NCBI RefSeq assembly: GCF_052857255.1
Contig: NC_135500.1
Coordinates: forward strand, 100,029,394-100,093,393
Origin: Amblyomma americanum
Taxonomy: Eukaryota; Arthropoda; Arachnida; Ixodida; Ixodidae
Reading direction: 5' to 3'
Length of the DNA: 64,000 bases
Below, one piece after another: positions 12,245 through 21,440 of this stretch (positions are counted from its first letter, which is position 1; every line of letters begins with the position of its first letter). The translations under genes and the position numbers were made by a program. Under the pieces are notes generated by a model. That model did not search any database and was not told where the DNA came from. It was given only the letters and a program-made list of their open reading frames with translations.

Positions 12245-12266
12245 TGGATGGATGGATGGATGGAAG
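12245..12266. repeat. Short ATGG microsatellite
   Basis: Five consecutive tgga/atgg units follow the tRNA-like element, consistent with a SINE 3' tail or a simple microsatellite. Confidence 0.8.
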
Positions 12267-12862
12267 GTAGTAGCGTCTCCTTTGAAACTGGGTGATGGCA
12301 GTTGCCACCATGCTCAGCTTTTTCCCCTTTATGTTTGTTTAACTTTGTTGTAAGGTATTATAATTCGCCATTTTCTTTAAATGCATCTTCCTACATTTTT
12401 AACCTTATGTCACCTCTTTGCTTTTGAGTCACCAATCTTCCAATCGCTTTTTGCTAATTTCCAGCGCAGATTTATTTACTTCGCATGCAACTTCGCAAGC
12501 AACGAAGATAGGAGAAAAATTCCAATGAGAAAGGCGCAGAACGGTCCGTAAAACGTCCGGCTGAACTGTTTCTTACTTTCCATCTATTACTTATTAGTTA
12601 GCCCTTTTTTCTCACTTCCGATGCCCGCGAAATGTAAAAATTACAGGTTTGCACTTAAGTTTGCAACCTTTTCTCCTATTCTCTCTCCCTGTCCCCTCAC
12701 TTCTTTAATTTCATCTCTCCATTCTGCCTGCTGTCCTTTACTTCCGCTGCCCCAGCTCAGGTGCTTCAGTATCGTTGGCAGACGCCGGGGCTAGCAAAAA
12801 TCTTTTCCTTCCTTTTTATTATTTTAATAAAACCAGTGCTACTAATATTTAAATTTGCTTAT

Positions 12863-13100
12863 GCCGCCGCTGTGGCTGAGTGGTTATGGCGCTCGGCTGC
12901 TGGCCAGAAAGACACGAGTTTTATCCCGGCCGGGCGGCCGAATTTCGATGAAGGCGAAATTCTAGAGGTCCTCGGACTGTGCGATGTCATTGCACGTTAA
13001 AAACCCCAGGTGGTCGAAATTTCCGGAGCCCTTCACTACGGCGTTCCTCATAGCCTGAGTCGCTTTGGGATGTTAAACCCTCATAAACCTAAACCTAACG
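12863..13100 (+). mobile_element. Ruka-like SINE
   Basis: The tRNA-like head (ctgtggctgagtggttatgg) is followed by gaatttcgatgaaggcgaaa, gcacgttaaaaaccccaggt, ggtcgaaatttccggagccc and gtcgctttgggatgttaaac, ending in an A-rich aacctaaacct tail. The order matches the copies at 23485-23719 and 30950-31185. Its A and B boxes are mutated, so it is probably inactive. Confidence 0.85.
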
Positions 13101-13168
13101 TTTTCTTATGAGAGGAAATGCGAAAGCGTTTCCTTGACCTCTTTCTTCCTCTATTTTTCATTTTTTAA

Positions 13169-13985
13169 ATGCCATTTTGTGTTTCTTGTTGCTTTTTACG
13201 TAACAGTGTATACAGATCGTTCGGTCGAAAAGCCGTCGGCGTCGTATTATTAGTTGCCCGAAAGCCTTTCCCTGTCATCTTTCTCCCTCTATTTTTATAT
13301 TTTAACGCGACAGAATCACGAAGCTCGTGTCGCAGAAAAGCTGGTGTCGTCGGCGGCCTTGGCCGTGAGCGAAAAATGGCGCATCTCGGTGGACACCTGA
13401 ACCGCGCCGTAAGGGAAGGGATTTTGCTTCCCTTACGGCTTGGTACGGTTGTACAGCGAGAATTGTGAGACAGGCGTCATTTACTTTCCTTAAAACCAAT
13501 TTTCATTTCATTTTCCTTCCCTTACGGCCCGGTTCGGGTGTCCACCGAGATATGTGAGACAGGCGTCGTTTCCTTAAATTGTCCAACGGGCCACGCGTCA
13601 CGCCGAACGGGCGATTGCGTTCCGTGCACTCCATGGCAACGCTGCAACACGCTGCCGCGTCTCACTCTTGAATTTCGACGAAGCTTAAGCGTCCTCCAAT
13701 TTTTTTTCTGCCATTTTGTGTTTCTTGTTGCTTTTTACGCGACGGCGTATGCAGCTCGTTTGGTTGAAAAGCTGTCGGCGTCGTAGTAGTAGTTGTCGGC
13801 ACCTCGCGTCGGAAATATTCTTTCGGGAGTCGAGCTAGATATGCGAGTCAGGCGTCGTTTCCTTCTCCAACGGGCAAGGCGTCGCGCCGAACGGGCGATG
13901 GCGTTCCGTGAACTCCTTGGCAATGCTGCAACACTCAGTCGCGTGCCACTCCTAAAGACGAAGCTTAAGCGTCCTCTATTTTTGA
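13169..13985 (+). repeat. Diverged direct duplication
   Basis: The string tgccattttgtgtttcttgt starts at 13169 and again at 13721. Both copies then carry gtcggcgtcgta, aggcgtcgtttcctt, a gccgaacgggcgat.gcgttc segment, ggcaa.gctgcaacac and gaagcttaagcgtcctc (ending about 13695 and 13975). The first copy is longer because it holds an insertion with the inverted SINE-derived pieces at 13376-13540. No gene is present. Confidence 0.75.
13376..13450. repeat. Inverted repeat of SINE-derived sequence
   Basis: ccgcgccgtaagggaaggga on the left faces tcccttacggcttggtac on the right across a 6-7 base loop (around tttgc). The motif also belongs to the long SINE subtype, so this is probably two SINE fragments inserted head to head. 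Confidence 0.6.
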
Positions 13986-14117
13986 TTTTATTTAATTATT
14001 TTTCTTTTCATGTTTTTATTTTTATTTTTGATTTTTATTTCATTACATAAATGTTGCTTACGAGCTGCTGCTTAATAAACATTTGCATTTTTGTTTTATT
14101 TACTATAAAACTTATGA

Positions 14118-14205
14118 TTGACAGTTCGCGCAGACAACTTCCGTCTGCAACTTCGATCTAAAACTTCCATCTACAACTTCCGTCTGCAACTTCCGTCGAC
14201 GCCAC
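14118..14205 (+). repeat. Short degenerate tandem motif (caacttccgtctg)
   Basis: Five or so imperfect copies of a motif of about 13 bases (caacttccgtctg, caacttcgatcta, aaacttccatcta, caacttccgtctg, caacttccgtcga) run head to tail. Simple repeat with no coding signal. Confidence 0.7.
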
Positions 14206-15081
14206 TCAAGAGCCAAGAAAATCTTTCGTCTTTAAAAATGCCGCGTGACATGTCCGACTGCGTGCAGCGATTGCAGCGCTCTCAAACATTCCGCCCAACA
14301 AACGTACAGCTCGGCTAGTCGAGTGTGTTGCCGCTTAAAATGTGACAGCGCCACGACCCAGATGCTGGCTGTGCGATTGATGCGAGCGTAAGCGATAAGT
14401 GCTGTGTCGCCTTATCGAGATTATGAACCGCCGCAAAGGAAGCATACCGCTGGCGTAAATGGCACAACCAGTTGCTGGATCACTGCCCTGTCTCCTTAGC
14501 GGCAGCAAACTGGGCTAAAGGTCTGTTCGTTCCTACGCCGAACGTTTGAGAGCACTGCAATCGCGCCGCGCAAGCGTGAATGTCACGTGGCTTCTTCTTT
14601 TTTGTATTTCGCGGGCATCTGCAGTGAGCGAAAAAAAAAACCTATGTGTAATAGATGGAAAGCTAAAGACTGATCATTTGGACGTTTTTTGGGCCATTCT
14701 ACAACTTTCTCACTGGAATTTTTGGTTTCTTTTCGTTGCGGGCAAAGTTCGTTAATTGATGTCGACTAATTATGCAATTAAGCACATTACAAAACAGTGT
14801 GACTTGCTCCTTAGAATAACCAGCAACATGCATTTGGTCGCGTCGTCTCAGAGTGCCTCGGCGTAGTTTTAAACCTTGGCAAAAGTTAGCTGGGACACCC
14901 TGTGTATATATATTGCCACACTGCTCACATTCTGCGAGCGCCGCCATGCGGCCGATTGGTCTGACTTGGCTCGTGACAGCGAGGAAGACGACGCTTCCAC
15001 TCCTGTGCGGGCGGCTGGTCTAATTGGACGTTCGATTAAAAAAGCCCCTTTTGAGTCGCGCTACGTTTGTCGGCGACATTT
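14206..15081. other. Unassigned; probably includes the 5' LTR remnant of the gypsy element
   Basis: No gene seen. Around 14890-14915 the string gctgggacaccctgtgtata resembles ends of common arthropod transposons. The sequence just left of 15082 should be the 5' LTR of the adjoining Ty3/gypsy element, but without a second LTR its limits cannot be set. Confidence 0.35.
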
Positions 15082-15237
15082 TGGTGGAGGTGCTGGGGTC
15101 GTCTTACGAACGCCCACCCCGAAGACAATTCTGACGCTCATCAACGACGCTTGGAAACAACACCCGTACACACAGCGAGCCGCCGCCTGCGAGGCCTGGA
15201 ACCTGAGTGTCAGCCACTGACGACGTCAGTGCGTACC

Positions 15238-15700
15238 ATGACGTCCACTACTGGCAGTCAGACATGTCAGCCTTTCGGCACTGTCCCGCCGGTTGTAGTC
15301 CTTACACCGCGCTCGCCGCCATCCTTCCACGGCGGCGATCGGTTCGAGGATGTCGAGAACTGATTGGCCAGCTTTGACCGTGTGGCCACTTTTAACCAGT
15401 GGGACGACGACCGAAATGTACGAAACGTGTATTTCGCGTTCTAAGACTCGGCGAAGACATGGTTCGAGAACCATGAGGCATCCTTTACCAGCTGGGAAGC
15501 GTTCGGTCGTGAGTTGCTCGCCACCTTCAGCACAAGTACACGAAAAGAAAACGCCGGCATCGCCCTTCGCTCTAGCTAACAGCAGACGAGTGAAAGCGTC
15601 GCCATGTTTATAGAAGATATGGCACGTCTCTTCAATCGGGCTGACTGCCATGCCCGAGGCTACGAATTGTGTGCCACCTCATGCGTGGTGTGAAGAGGCA
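15238..15700 (+). pseudogene. gypsy gag remnant
   Basis: The ATG at 15238 (accATG context) opens a Gag-like frame with FHGGDRFEDVE, then LASFDRVATFNQW, then TWFENHEASFTSWEAFGREL. This is the same pattern as in the second gypsy element (LFENHEASLATW at about 59300). In-frame stops at about 15361 and 15444 and frame loss after about 15640 make it a pseudogene. No zinc knuckle survives. Confidence 0.75.
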
Positions 15701-15939
15701 GCTCTTCGCTGGTCTCATGCGCGACCCTCCAACAACCGTCGCTGACTTCGACAAAGAAGCCGCGGATGCGGAACGTTATTTGCAGGAACGCAGTGTGCAG
15801 TACGGTCGTCAGGGAAGTATTGCGGCCACCAACTACTGTGCGTCACTGCCAGTCACCGGAGACGAGGCGCTTCGGGACCTTGTGCGGAGTGTGGTGCGTG
15901 AAGAACGCAACCTTTGCAAGTCACGCATCATCCTCTTGC

Positions 15940-16258
15940 CAATTCAGAGGCACGTCTGTGTCTCTGTCGCTGAAGCCTGAAAAGTGCCACTTCACAATTA
16001 GGGAGATCAAGATTCTTGGCCACATCGTGAGCGCTCATGGCCTTAGCCTCGACCCAGAAAACACGGCTGCCGTTGCTGCATTTCCCTAGCCAACAGATAA
16101 ATGAAGCTTGGGGCGTTATCTGGGGCTTTGAGCCTATTATCGGAGATTCGTTGAAAACTTCTCCAAGCTCGCAGAACCACTGACTCGCATACGAAAGACT
16201 CCGATGCATTCTTCTGGGGCCAGGAACAGGAAAAAGCCGCACAGAATTTAAGGTCCGC
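15940..16258 (+). pseudogene. gypsy reverse transcriptase C-terminal remnant
   Basis: Immediately after the deletion junction, LKPEKCHFTIREIKILGHIV and LDPENTAAVAAFP give the typical connection between the gypsy RT palm/thumb and RNase H. The preceding catalytic region (YxDD) is absent. The frame breaks after 16089 and is cut by the nested insertion at 16259-16271. Confidence 0.75.
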
Positions 16259-16271
16259 CTTTAATCTACGC

Positions 16272-16772
16272 ATAATGCAGACAGGTTTCGCAGCATGAAT
16301 AAAACACACACAGAAGACAAGAAACAAACAAGACAGGACTGTGCTGCACTTCCAACTGATTTTATTTGAAAAAGCTCGACGCTTAAATACATTCAGTTAT
16401 CAGCAGCAATCTTGCCGTACACTGCCGGTCTTGCAAATGCTAACCTAAGGCGCAGTTTCTGGGTCACACCAAGGACAAGCTTCAGCGTAAAATCATCGAA
16501 GCCTTTTTTATTAGAAAAGCTGGGGACAATTGTGTCAGCACGCCTTCACTGTCATTGCTGGAGAATGAAATGACTTTTTTGGATGATTGTGATTAGGTTT
16601 CACCTCATGAAAACTGAATGTATTTAAATGCCGAGCTTTTTCAAATAAAATCAGCTGGAAGGGCAGTACAGTCCTGTATTGTTTGTTCTTTGTCTTCTGT
16701 GTGCGTTTTATTCATGCTGGGAAACTTGTCTGCATTATGAATAGCAACCAACTAGCCCAAACCACTGTGTTA
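16272..16772 (+). mobile_element. Nested Penelope-like element with inverted terminal arms
   Basis: A 501-bp insertion in the gypsy pol region. Its left arm (about 16272-16398) and right arm (about 16613-16740) are inverted copies of roughly 120 bp; for example gattttatttgaaaaagctc on the left faces gagctttttcaaataaaatc on the right. The right end carries about 32 extra bases not mirrored on the left. Between the arms lies the tail of a GIY-YIG-type ORF. Inverted, partly truncated terminal copies are a known habit of Penelope elements. It is non-autonomous, being strongly 5'-truncated. Confidence 0.85.
16408..16596 (+). pseudogene. Penelope-like ORF, C-terminal 62 codons
   Basis: The frame reads NLAVHCRSCKC, one stop (16441-16443), then KLQRKIIEAFFIRKAGDNCV and ends with a natural stop after FLDDCD. 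IIEAFFI with its glutamate and GDNCVS match the same positions in the remnant at 5333-6225 (ELAEVFFI, GDNCVS). The GIY and YIG strands themselves are missing, so it has no function. Confidence 0.8.
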
Positions 16773-16785
16773 CTTTAATCTACGC

Positions 16786-17372
16786 CTATCGTTGACCGCT
16801 TCGACGAGGAAGCCGACACAGAACTGCTCACAGATGCCAGCAATGTTGGCCTCGGTGCGGTGATTGTGCAGTGGTAAGACGGTGTAGAACGCGTGATCGC
16901 ATGCGCATGTCACACTTTGTCCCGTTCGGAAGTGAATTACTCCACCGCGGAAAAGGAATGTCTCGCTATTGTGTGGGCAGTGACGAAATTTCGTCCCTAC
17001 CTTTACGGCCGCCCGTTTCGAGGCATCAGCGATCAACACTCCGTGTGTTGGCTGGCGAATCTCAAAGATCCATCGGTACGGCTTGCACGGTGGAGCCTTC
17101 GGTTGCAAGAGTTCGACGTCACCATCCTGTATAAGTCGGGTAAGAAACATAGCGATGCTGACTCTCTCTCCCCAGCTCCTCTTCCGTGCCCAAGGGATGA
17201 GTCCGACGACGATTATGCTTTTCTCGGCGCTGTCACCACATCCGACCTTGTCCACCACCAGAGTGTCGACTGCGAACTTCTGCCTCTAATCGAGCACCTC
17301 GTACGAACCGCTCCGTCTCGGCCCCGACTCTTCTCGTGGGGAGATTCGTCGTTTTGCTTAAGAAATATTTAG
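16786..17372 (+). pseudogene. gypsy RNase H domain remnant
   Basis: Residues from FDEEADTELLTDASNVGLGA onward give an RNase H fold with its acidic residues in place: TDAS, AEKECLA, ISDQHS and HSDADSLS. An in-frame TAA (16876-16878) stands where relatives have glutamine (QW-stop-DG). The frame runs on through the tether (LYKSGKKHSDADSL) to a stop at 17370-17372, where the reading shifts into the integrase frame. Confidence 0.85.
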
Positions 17373-18320
17373 TCCTCTACAAGAAAAACTACGGCCTGAC
17401 CGAAACTGCGTATCTCCTCGTTGTCCCAACCGCGCTTCGTCAGGAAGTTCCCGCTGCATGCCACGACGACCTTTCTTCTGGCCACCTCGGTTTTTCCAGG
17501 ACATTGGGACGCCTCCGCCGCAAGTTCTACTGGCATAGGCTTGCTCAGGTTCTCCAACGCTACGTTAGAACCTGTCCTGAGTTGGAACAACGGAAGATAC
17601 TACCGACAAAACCGCCAGGCCTTCTGAAGCTATTTGATCCACCGCGATTCTCATTTCAGCAAGTGGGCATGAACTTACTTGGCCCATTCCCAGTGTCCTC
17701 CCTGGGGAACAGGTATATTGTTGTTGCCACGGGCTACCTCAGACGCTACTTGAAACCCCGTGGCACCGCGGCTGAAATTGCACAGTTCTTTGTTCACCAC
17801 ATTGTGCTTCGCCACGGCGCCCTCGTGGTTGTATTAACTGACCGGGGAACCGCGTTTATCTCGGCTCTTACACATGAAGTCCTGCGTCTCAGTGGCATCA
17901 GTCATAGAGAAACGACTGCATACTATCCTCAAACGAATGTACTGACTGAGAGGCTGAACAAGACCATTGCAGATATGGTGTCTATATATGTCGACGCTGA
18001 CCATCGCTACTGGGACGAAATACTCGCTTACATCACGTTTGCATACAACACCGCCCTCCAAGAAACGACGGGCTTCACTCCGTTCCGTTTGGTGTGGCCC
18101 TGACGCCCTGTCCATGCTGGACGCCATGCTGCTCCCGCATTGTGCCCCTTGGTCTGTCACAGGCGCTGACCAAATCGTTCGTGACGCAGAAGCCGCTCGC
18201 CACCTTGCTAGACAAACACGCGCGCGCGCACGCGCAACACGCGCACACAACACGCGCACTTTTTATGCAAACAGGCAGCCTATGGTTCGCACACCAGTGA
18301 CCTGTAAGACAAGAGGTGCG
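17336..18320 (+). pseudogene. gypsy integrase remnant
   Basis: A 255-codon open frame (to 18103) covers the zinc-binding and catalytic core. The zinc domain has both histidines (CHDD, GHLGF) but only the first of the two cysteines (TCPELEQ where I expect Cys-x2-Cys). The first catalytic aspartate is replaced by asparagine (GMNLLGPF, codon 17672-17674); the second (LTDRGTAF) and the glutamate (VLTERLNKT) remain. A frameshift near 18100 passes into DALSMLDAMLLP and the C-terminal part, which ends at about 18325 after a CG-rich simple stretch. The enzyme cannot be active. Confidence 0.88.
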
Positions 18321-18814
18321 TAACAGGAGGGGAGGAGTTTGCTGAGATAGGCTACCTGCGGCTTGCGCAGGGCAGTGTCAGGTGGAGATCGCTGGGAGAG
18401 GCATTTCTATTGCATTGTATATAGCCGTCCTGATTATTATAGAACTTTGTTACGCAGAGCAGACATATAAAAAATATCTGCTGGCTTTAATGCTCGTGGC
18501 CCGAATGGCATAGTAGTTTCTTTCTGAGGGCTGAACACAAGTATAGAAAGAACAGATTGCAGCGCTGGTGTTATACTGCTTAGCAAAGCTATATGATGAA
18601 AGTCAATATAACGCAATAAGAACCTTTGACACGCGCGTATTTTTACATATTCTGATTCAAGAGCCAATGGGGTTGATGTGATGAAATTTTCTGCGGTTGC
18701 CAAATTAGATTTTCCGCAGCGTCGTTAATGTACGATGATGTACGGAGAGAGTTGAACGAATGGATTAATCTTGCTCCGAGACCTCGTTGAAGCTTCACTC
18801 TTCGCTTGTTGCAG
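18321..18814. other. Intron 3, right end
   Basis: May hold the remainder of the gypsy 3' end: gtaacaggaggggaggag looks like a polypurine tract, and tgcgtaac/gttacgca words occur at 18314 and 18447. No gene seen. Confidence 0.35.
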
Positions 18815-18952
18815 CGGAACAGCTGAGCTGCGACTTCCACCAAGCCCATCGCTGCCACTGGTATCAGACTGGTGGTTTCAGGCCAGCGTGGATGGTTGGG
18901 CCGTATTACAAGGCGGCGCTTCGCCCGCTTTTCATGCCGGACGTCCAGAAAG
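18815..18952 (+). CDS. MAM gene exon 4 (first segment of MAM domain b)
   Basis: The acceptor is gttgcag|cggaac and the donor aaag|gttggg; phase 1 at both ends. It encodes LSCDFHQAHRCHWYQTGG and then an aromatic strand (FRPAWMVGPYY), matching the MAM start Cys-Asp-Phe...Cys-x-Trp with the first two family cysteines. The donor has GT but a poor extended consensus, so the 3' boundary is slightly uncertain; phase 1 is required by exon 5. It joins exon 3 through an alanine codon split over the junction. Confidence 0.75.
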
Positions 18953-20020
18953 GTTGGGTTTTACTTGGAGCTGATTCATAAACTTTCAATTCAGTGTACA
19001 TGCGATGTGCCCCACATGATCTCACTCCCATGCACACAACCTGGGCGCCCTGTTGTTTTTTTAATGCGAAAGGATTAGATGGCTACATCGCGTCAGCAAA
19101 GCCTTCTCCGCACGATTCTGTCGTACCATAAAGACATGTGAAAAAGTGATGTGATACTTAGTCCGTGATGACATTTGCTGTTGGGAAAAATTTGGTTGAC
19201 CAATTGTATTTGGTTAATTAATTAAAAGTGAAAATTACACTTCGACGTCAAAGTAGTCCCGTGTTTCGTGTCAGCATAACCAGCTGCATGATTACGTTGT
19301 ACTGGGAAGATAAATGTGCAAAACTTTGTGTTAGATAGTGTGTGCTGAGGTCTTGCTGTAGAGAAAACTTGATTGAATAATTGTAATTAATTAAGGCGAA
19401 ATTGCACTTGGACGTCACAATAGCCACGGACGTCGACATAGCACCTGGACATTATAACTAAAACAGAACCAAAATAAGTAAACAAATAAAAGGAATAAAT
19501 AGAATCCGTACTGGCGTCGTAAAAAAAGACCCGCGTTCTAGAAAATTCCATGCCTTTGCATGCCTCCATGCAAGCAGATTTAACTGCCCTGATAATTTTT
19601 TTCCGCTGTCGTTATCGGTGAAACATGCCTCCTACTGGCAATTATGCGAGTAGGCGCGCGCACAGGAGGGCAGAGAACTTCAAAAATTTTAAGGCTAAGG
19701 TTCGGCCGTTTTGAGCCCCAGCTGTAAGGATTGTCCACAGGGGAATCGAACAGCTGAGGCGTTTCACCAGTAAAAGCAGGAAAAGGGAATGAAAATGAAA
19801 GGTGAGCAGCGTGACGCTGCTTTTTTTCGAAATCTATTCTGAAGAGTTTCATGCTTCAGATGGGCTAGCTAGCTAATATCACTGGTTGTAGAGTTGAATG
19901 CGAATCTAATGGAACGCATAATATGTCGCCCACTCCACAGTTAGCACACTGCACCTTTCGCAGAACTTCTTTGTGAACTTTCCTCTATGCGAATCGAAGA
20001 TACAATGCGCAGGAGTGGGC
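18953..20020. other. Intron 4, left part
   Basis: No gene recognised. A motif with aattaatta and a cacttcgacgtca-like word occurs near 19205 and again near 19383, suggesting an old repeat of about 177 bp. Confidence 0.4.
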
Positions 20021-20100
20021 AGGACGAACAAAGAAGGAACACGGACAAGGCTCAAGGAACACGGAAGGCGCTTTGTCCGTGTTCCTTCTTTGCTCGTCCT
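20021..20100. repeat. Long inverted repeat, about 29-bp arms
   Basis: aggacgaacaaagaaggaac, continuing to acaag (20021-20049), is mirrored by 20071-20100 (ctttgtccgtgttccttctt onward), with one mismatch, one bulge and a 21-base loop. The words resemble termini of Penelope-like copies in this window (caagaaacaaacaagacagg near 16320), so it may be a collapsed element end. Confidence 0.8.
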
Positions 20101-20597
20101 GTCTACACCTGCGGCTTGTCTTCGAGTGATGCAGCAACTCGCCCAGCAGTCGATTTTCCTCAGCGCTTGGTAGTCGTCTCGAGGAAGGTGTTTATGATTG
20201 AACGAATAACATCGGGGGTGGGGATTTGCTGCAGTACATCTAATGAACTCAATACCTCCTACCCCCGGCTCCCGCCACGCCTTCTCGCATTTCACACTGG
20301 CAGCGGGGCTCTCTGATTGCCGGCAGTCTAGATGTCGGCGCGGCATAAGAAACGGTGGTTACCAGTCATATAGGGAAAAATGAATTATCCAGCGAACATA
20401 TTGTTAAAGATCGCTATACCAGTTGTTCTTTTGTTTTACATAGCACGCAAAAGCGTTTGACGCAGTCACCAAGTGTGGAAGGTCCCCAGTTTCGCTCTCT
20501 CTTGTCAGGAGAGATGAGGTTTATCACAGCTGTCAGCGTGAGCAAAAATCCTCGCCCCTGCGAATTTCTGCATTTCCTTAAACACTTTCTGGCGCAG

Positions 20598-20875
20598 TTC
20601 ACATAATTTACTTCACGGGGCGCTTCGCTCTGGCGGGGAATGCGTCCTACACGGAGCAGTCCACATTCTCGGTCGAGCGGCAGGCGGAGCCTGTGTGCGT
20701 CTCTCTCTGGTACTACATGTTTGGAGGAAGGGGCGCAACGCTGGAGCTCACTCTCTACCATCGCAGTGGAGCAGAGTTCACTGGAGAAACCATTCTGCGG
20801 AACGAGGGACGCACCACGGCTGACCGATGGTACATGGTGCGCCGGTCCGTGAGCTTGGACGCTCCGCGAAACAAG
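20598..20875 (+). CDS. MAM gene exon 5 (second and third segments of MAM domain b, fused)
   Basis: The acceptor follows a pyrimidine-rich stretch ending ctggcgcag|tt; the donor is aag|gtaaac. It enters in phase 1 and leaves in phase 0. It encodes YFTGRFALAGN, the third-cysteine motif PVCVSLWYYMFGG, LELTLYHRSG, and DRWYMVRRSVSL. In domain c the equivalent region is split into two exons (45722-45876 and 52993-53103), so this exon represents either loss of that intron or its absence from the start. At 278 bp it is the largest exon and the best preserved MAM match in the window. Confidence 0.85.
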
Positions 20876-20963
20876 GTAAACTTTCTATGGCGCCTTTTAA
20901 GTTGCCTTATGTAAGAGTGGGCTGTGACGTGTTTCTGCCTGTGCAACATTCTTGGGGAAAAAA

Positions 20964-21121
20964 AAATAATAATAATGGGTTTTTGGGGAAAGGATATGGC
21001 GCAGTATCTGTTTCATATATCGTTGAACACCTGAACCGCACCGTAAGGGAAAGAATAAAGGAGGGACTGAAAGAAGAAAGGAAGAAAGAGGTGCCGTAGT
21101 GCAGGGCTCCGGAATAATTTC
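20964..21121 (-). mobile_element. SINE fragment, long subtype, 3' part
   Basis: On the minus strand it gives attattccggagccctgcac, a cttctttc/ctccctcctttat pyrimidine block, cggtgcggttcaggtgttc and cagatactgcgccatatcct, with an AAT-rich tail at 20964. The order matches 11120-11424; the tRNA head is absent (5' truncation). Confidence 0.75.
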
Positions 21122-21239
21122 TAGCACGTCTTAGGAAAAAGTTTTAATAGTAGCAAATAGTAAGGTACTGCTATGGTATTATTAAAGGCAATAATACATT
21201 ATTCCTATGTGTACCAAAGTCTTTCTTTTAAAAATTTCC

Positions 21240-21440
21240 CATTACTCGCATGGAGCCGCTAAGACTACCATAGAAAACGTGGTAGAGCGTCCGCCTCGCA
21301 TTTGGGATGTGCTCGGTTCGATCCCCAGAGCCGCCGGGTACCCAGCGGTTTTGTAACAGGTACAAGGTTTCACCCGGACTGGTGCTCGGCTCTCCTAGGG
21401 TGAGATGCTTGGGAAAAGGGTCGTGGACCAAACAGTTACC
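21240..21440 (+). mobile_element. tRNA-derived SINE, second family
   Basis: gtggtagagcgtccgcctcg (A-box type) and gtgctcggttcgatccccag (B box ggttcgatccc) sit about 40 bases apart, followed by a unique body (gccgccgggtacccagcggt, caaggtttcacccggactgg). The B box is intact, but no complete tRNA cloverleaf can be drawn, so this is a SINE and not a tRNA gene. Confidence 0.6.

Larger units (their letters stand above)
16259..16785. repeat. 13-bp target site duplication around the nested Penelope-like copy
   Basis: ctttaatctacgc occurs at 16259-16271 and at 16773-16785, perfectly, just outside the inserted element. Removing 16272-16785 restores continuous gypsy sequence leading into RNase H. Confidence 0.9.
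15082..18320 (+). mobile_element. Ty3/gypsy retrotransposon, internally deleted and inactive
   Basis: The element starts with a likely primer binding site (tggtggaggtgct at 15082-15094), followed by gag, the end of the reverse transcriptase, RNase H and integrase in Ty3/gypsy order. The protease and most of the reverse transcriptase are missing between about 15905 and 15965. Several stops and frame changes break the frames. A Penelope-like element is inserted at 16272-16772. It lies in intron 3 of the MAM gene. A 3' LTR was not confirmed; sequence to about 18450 may belong to it. Confidence 0.88.
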
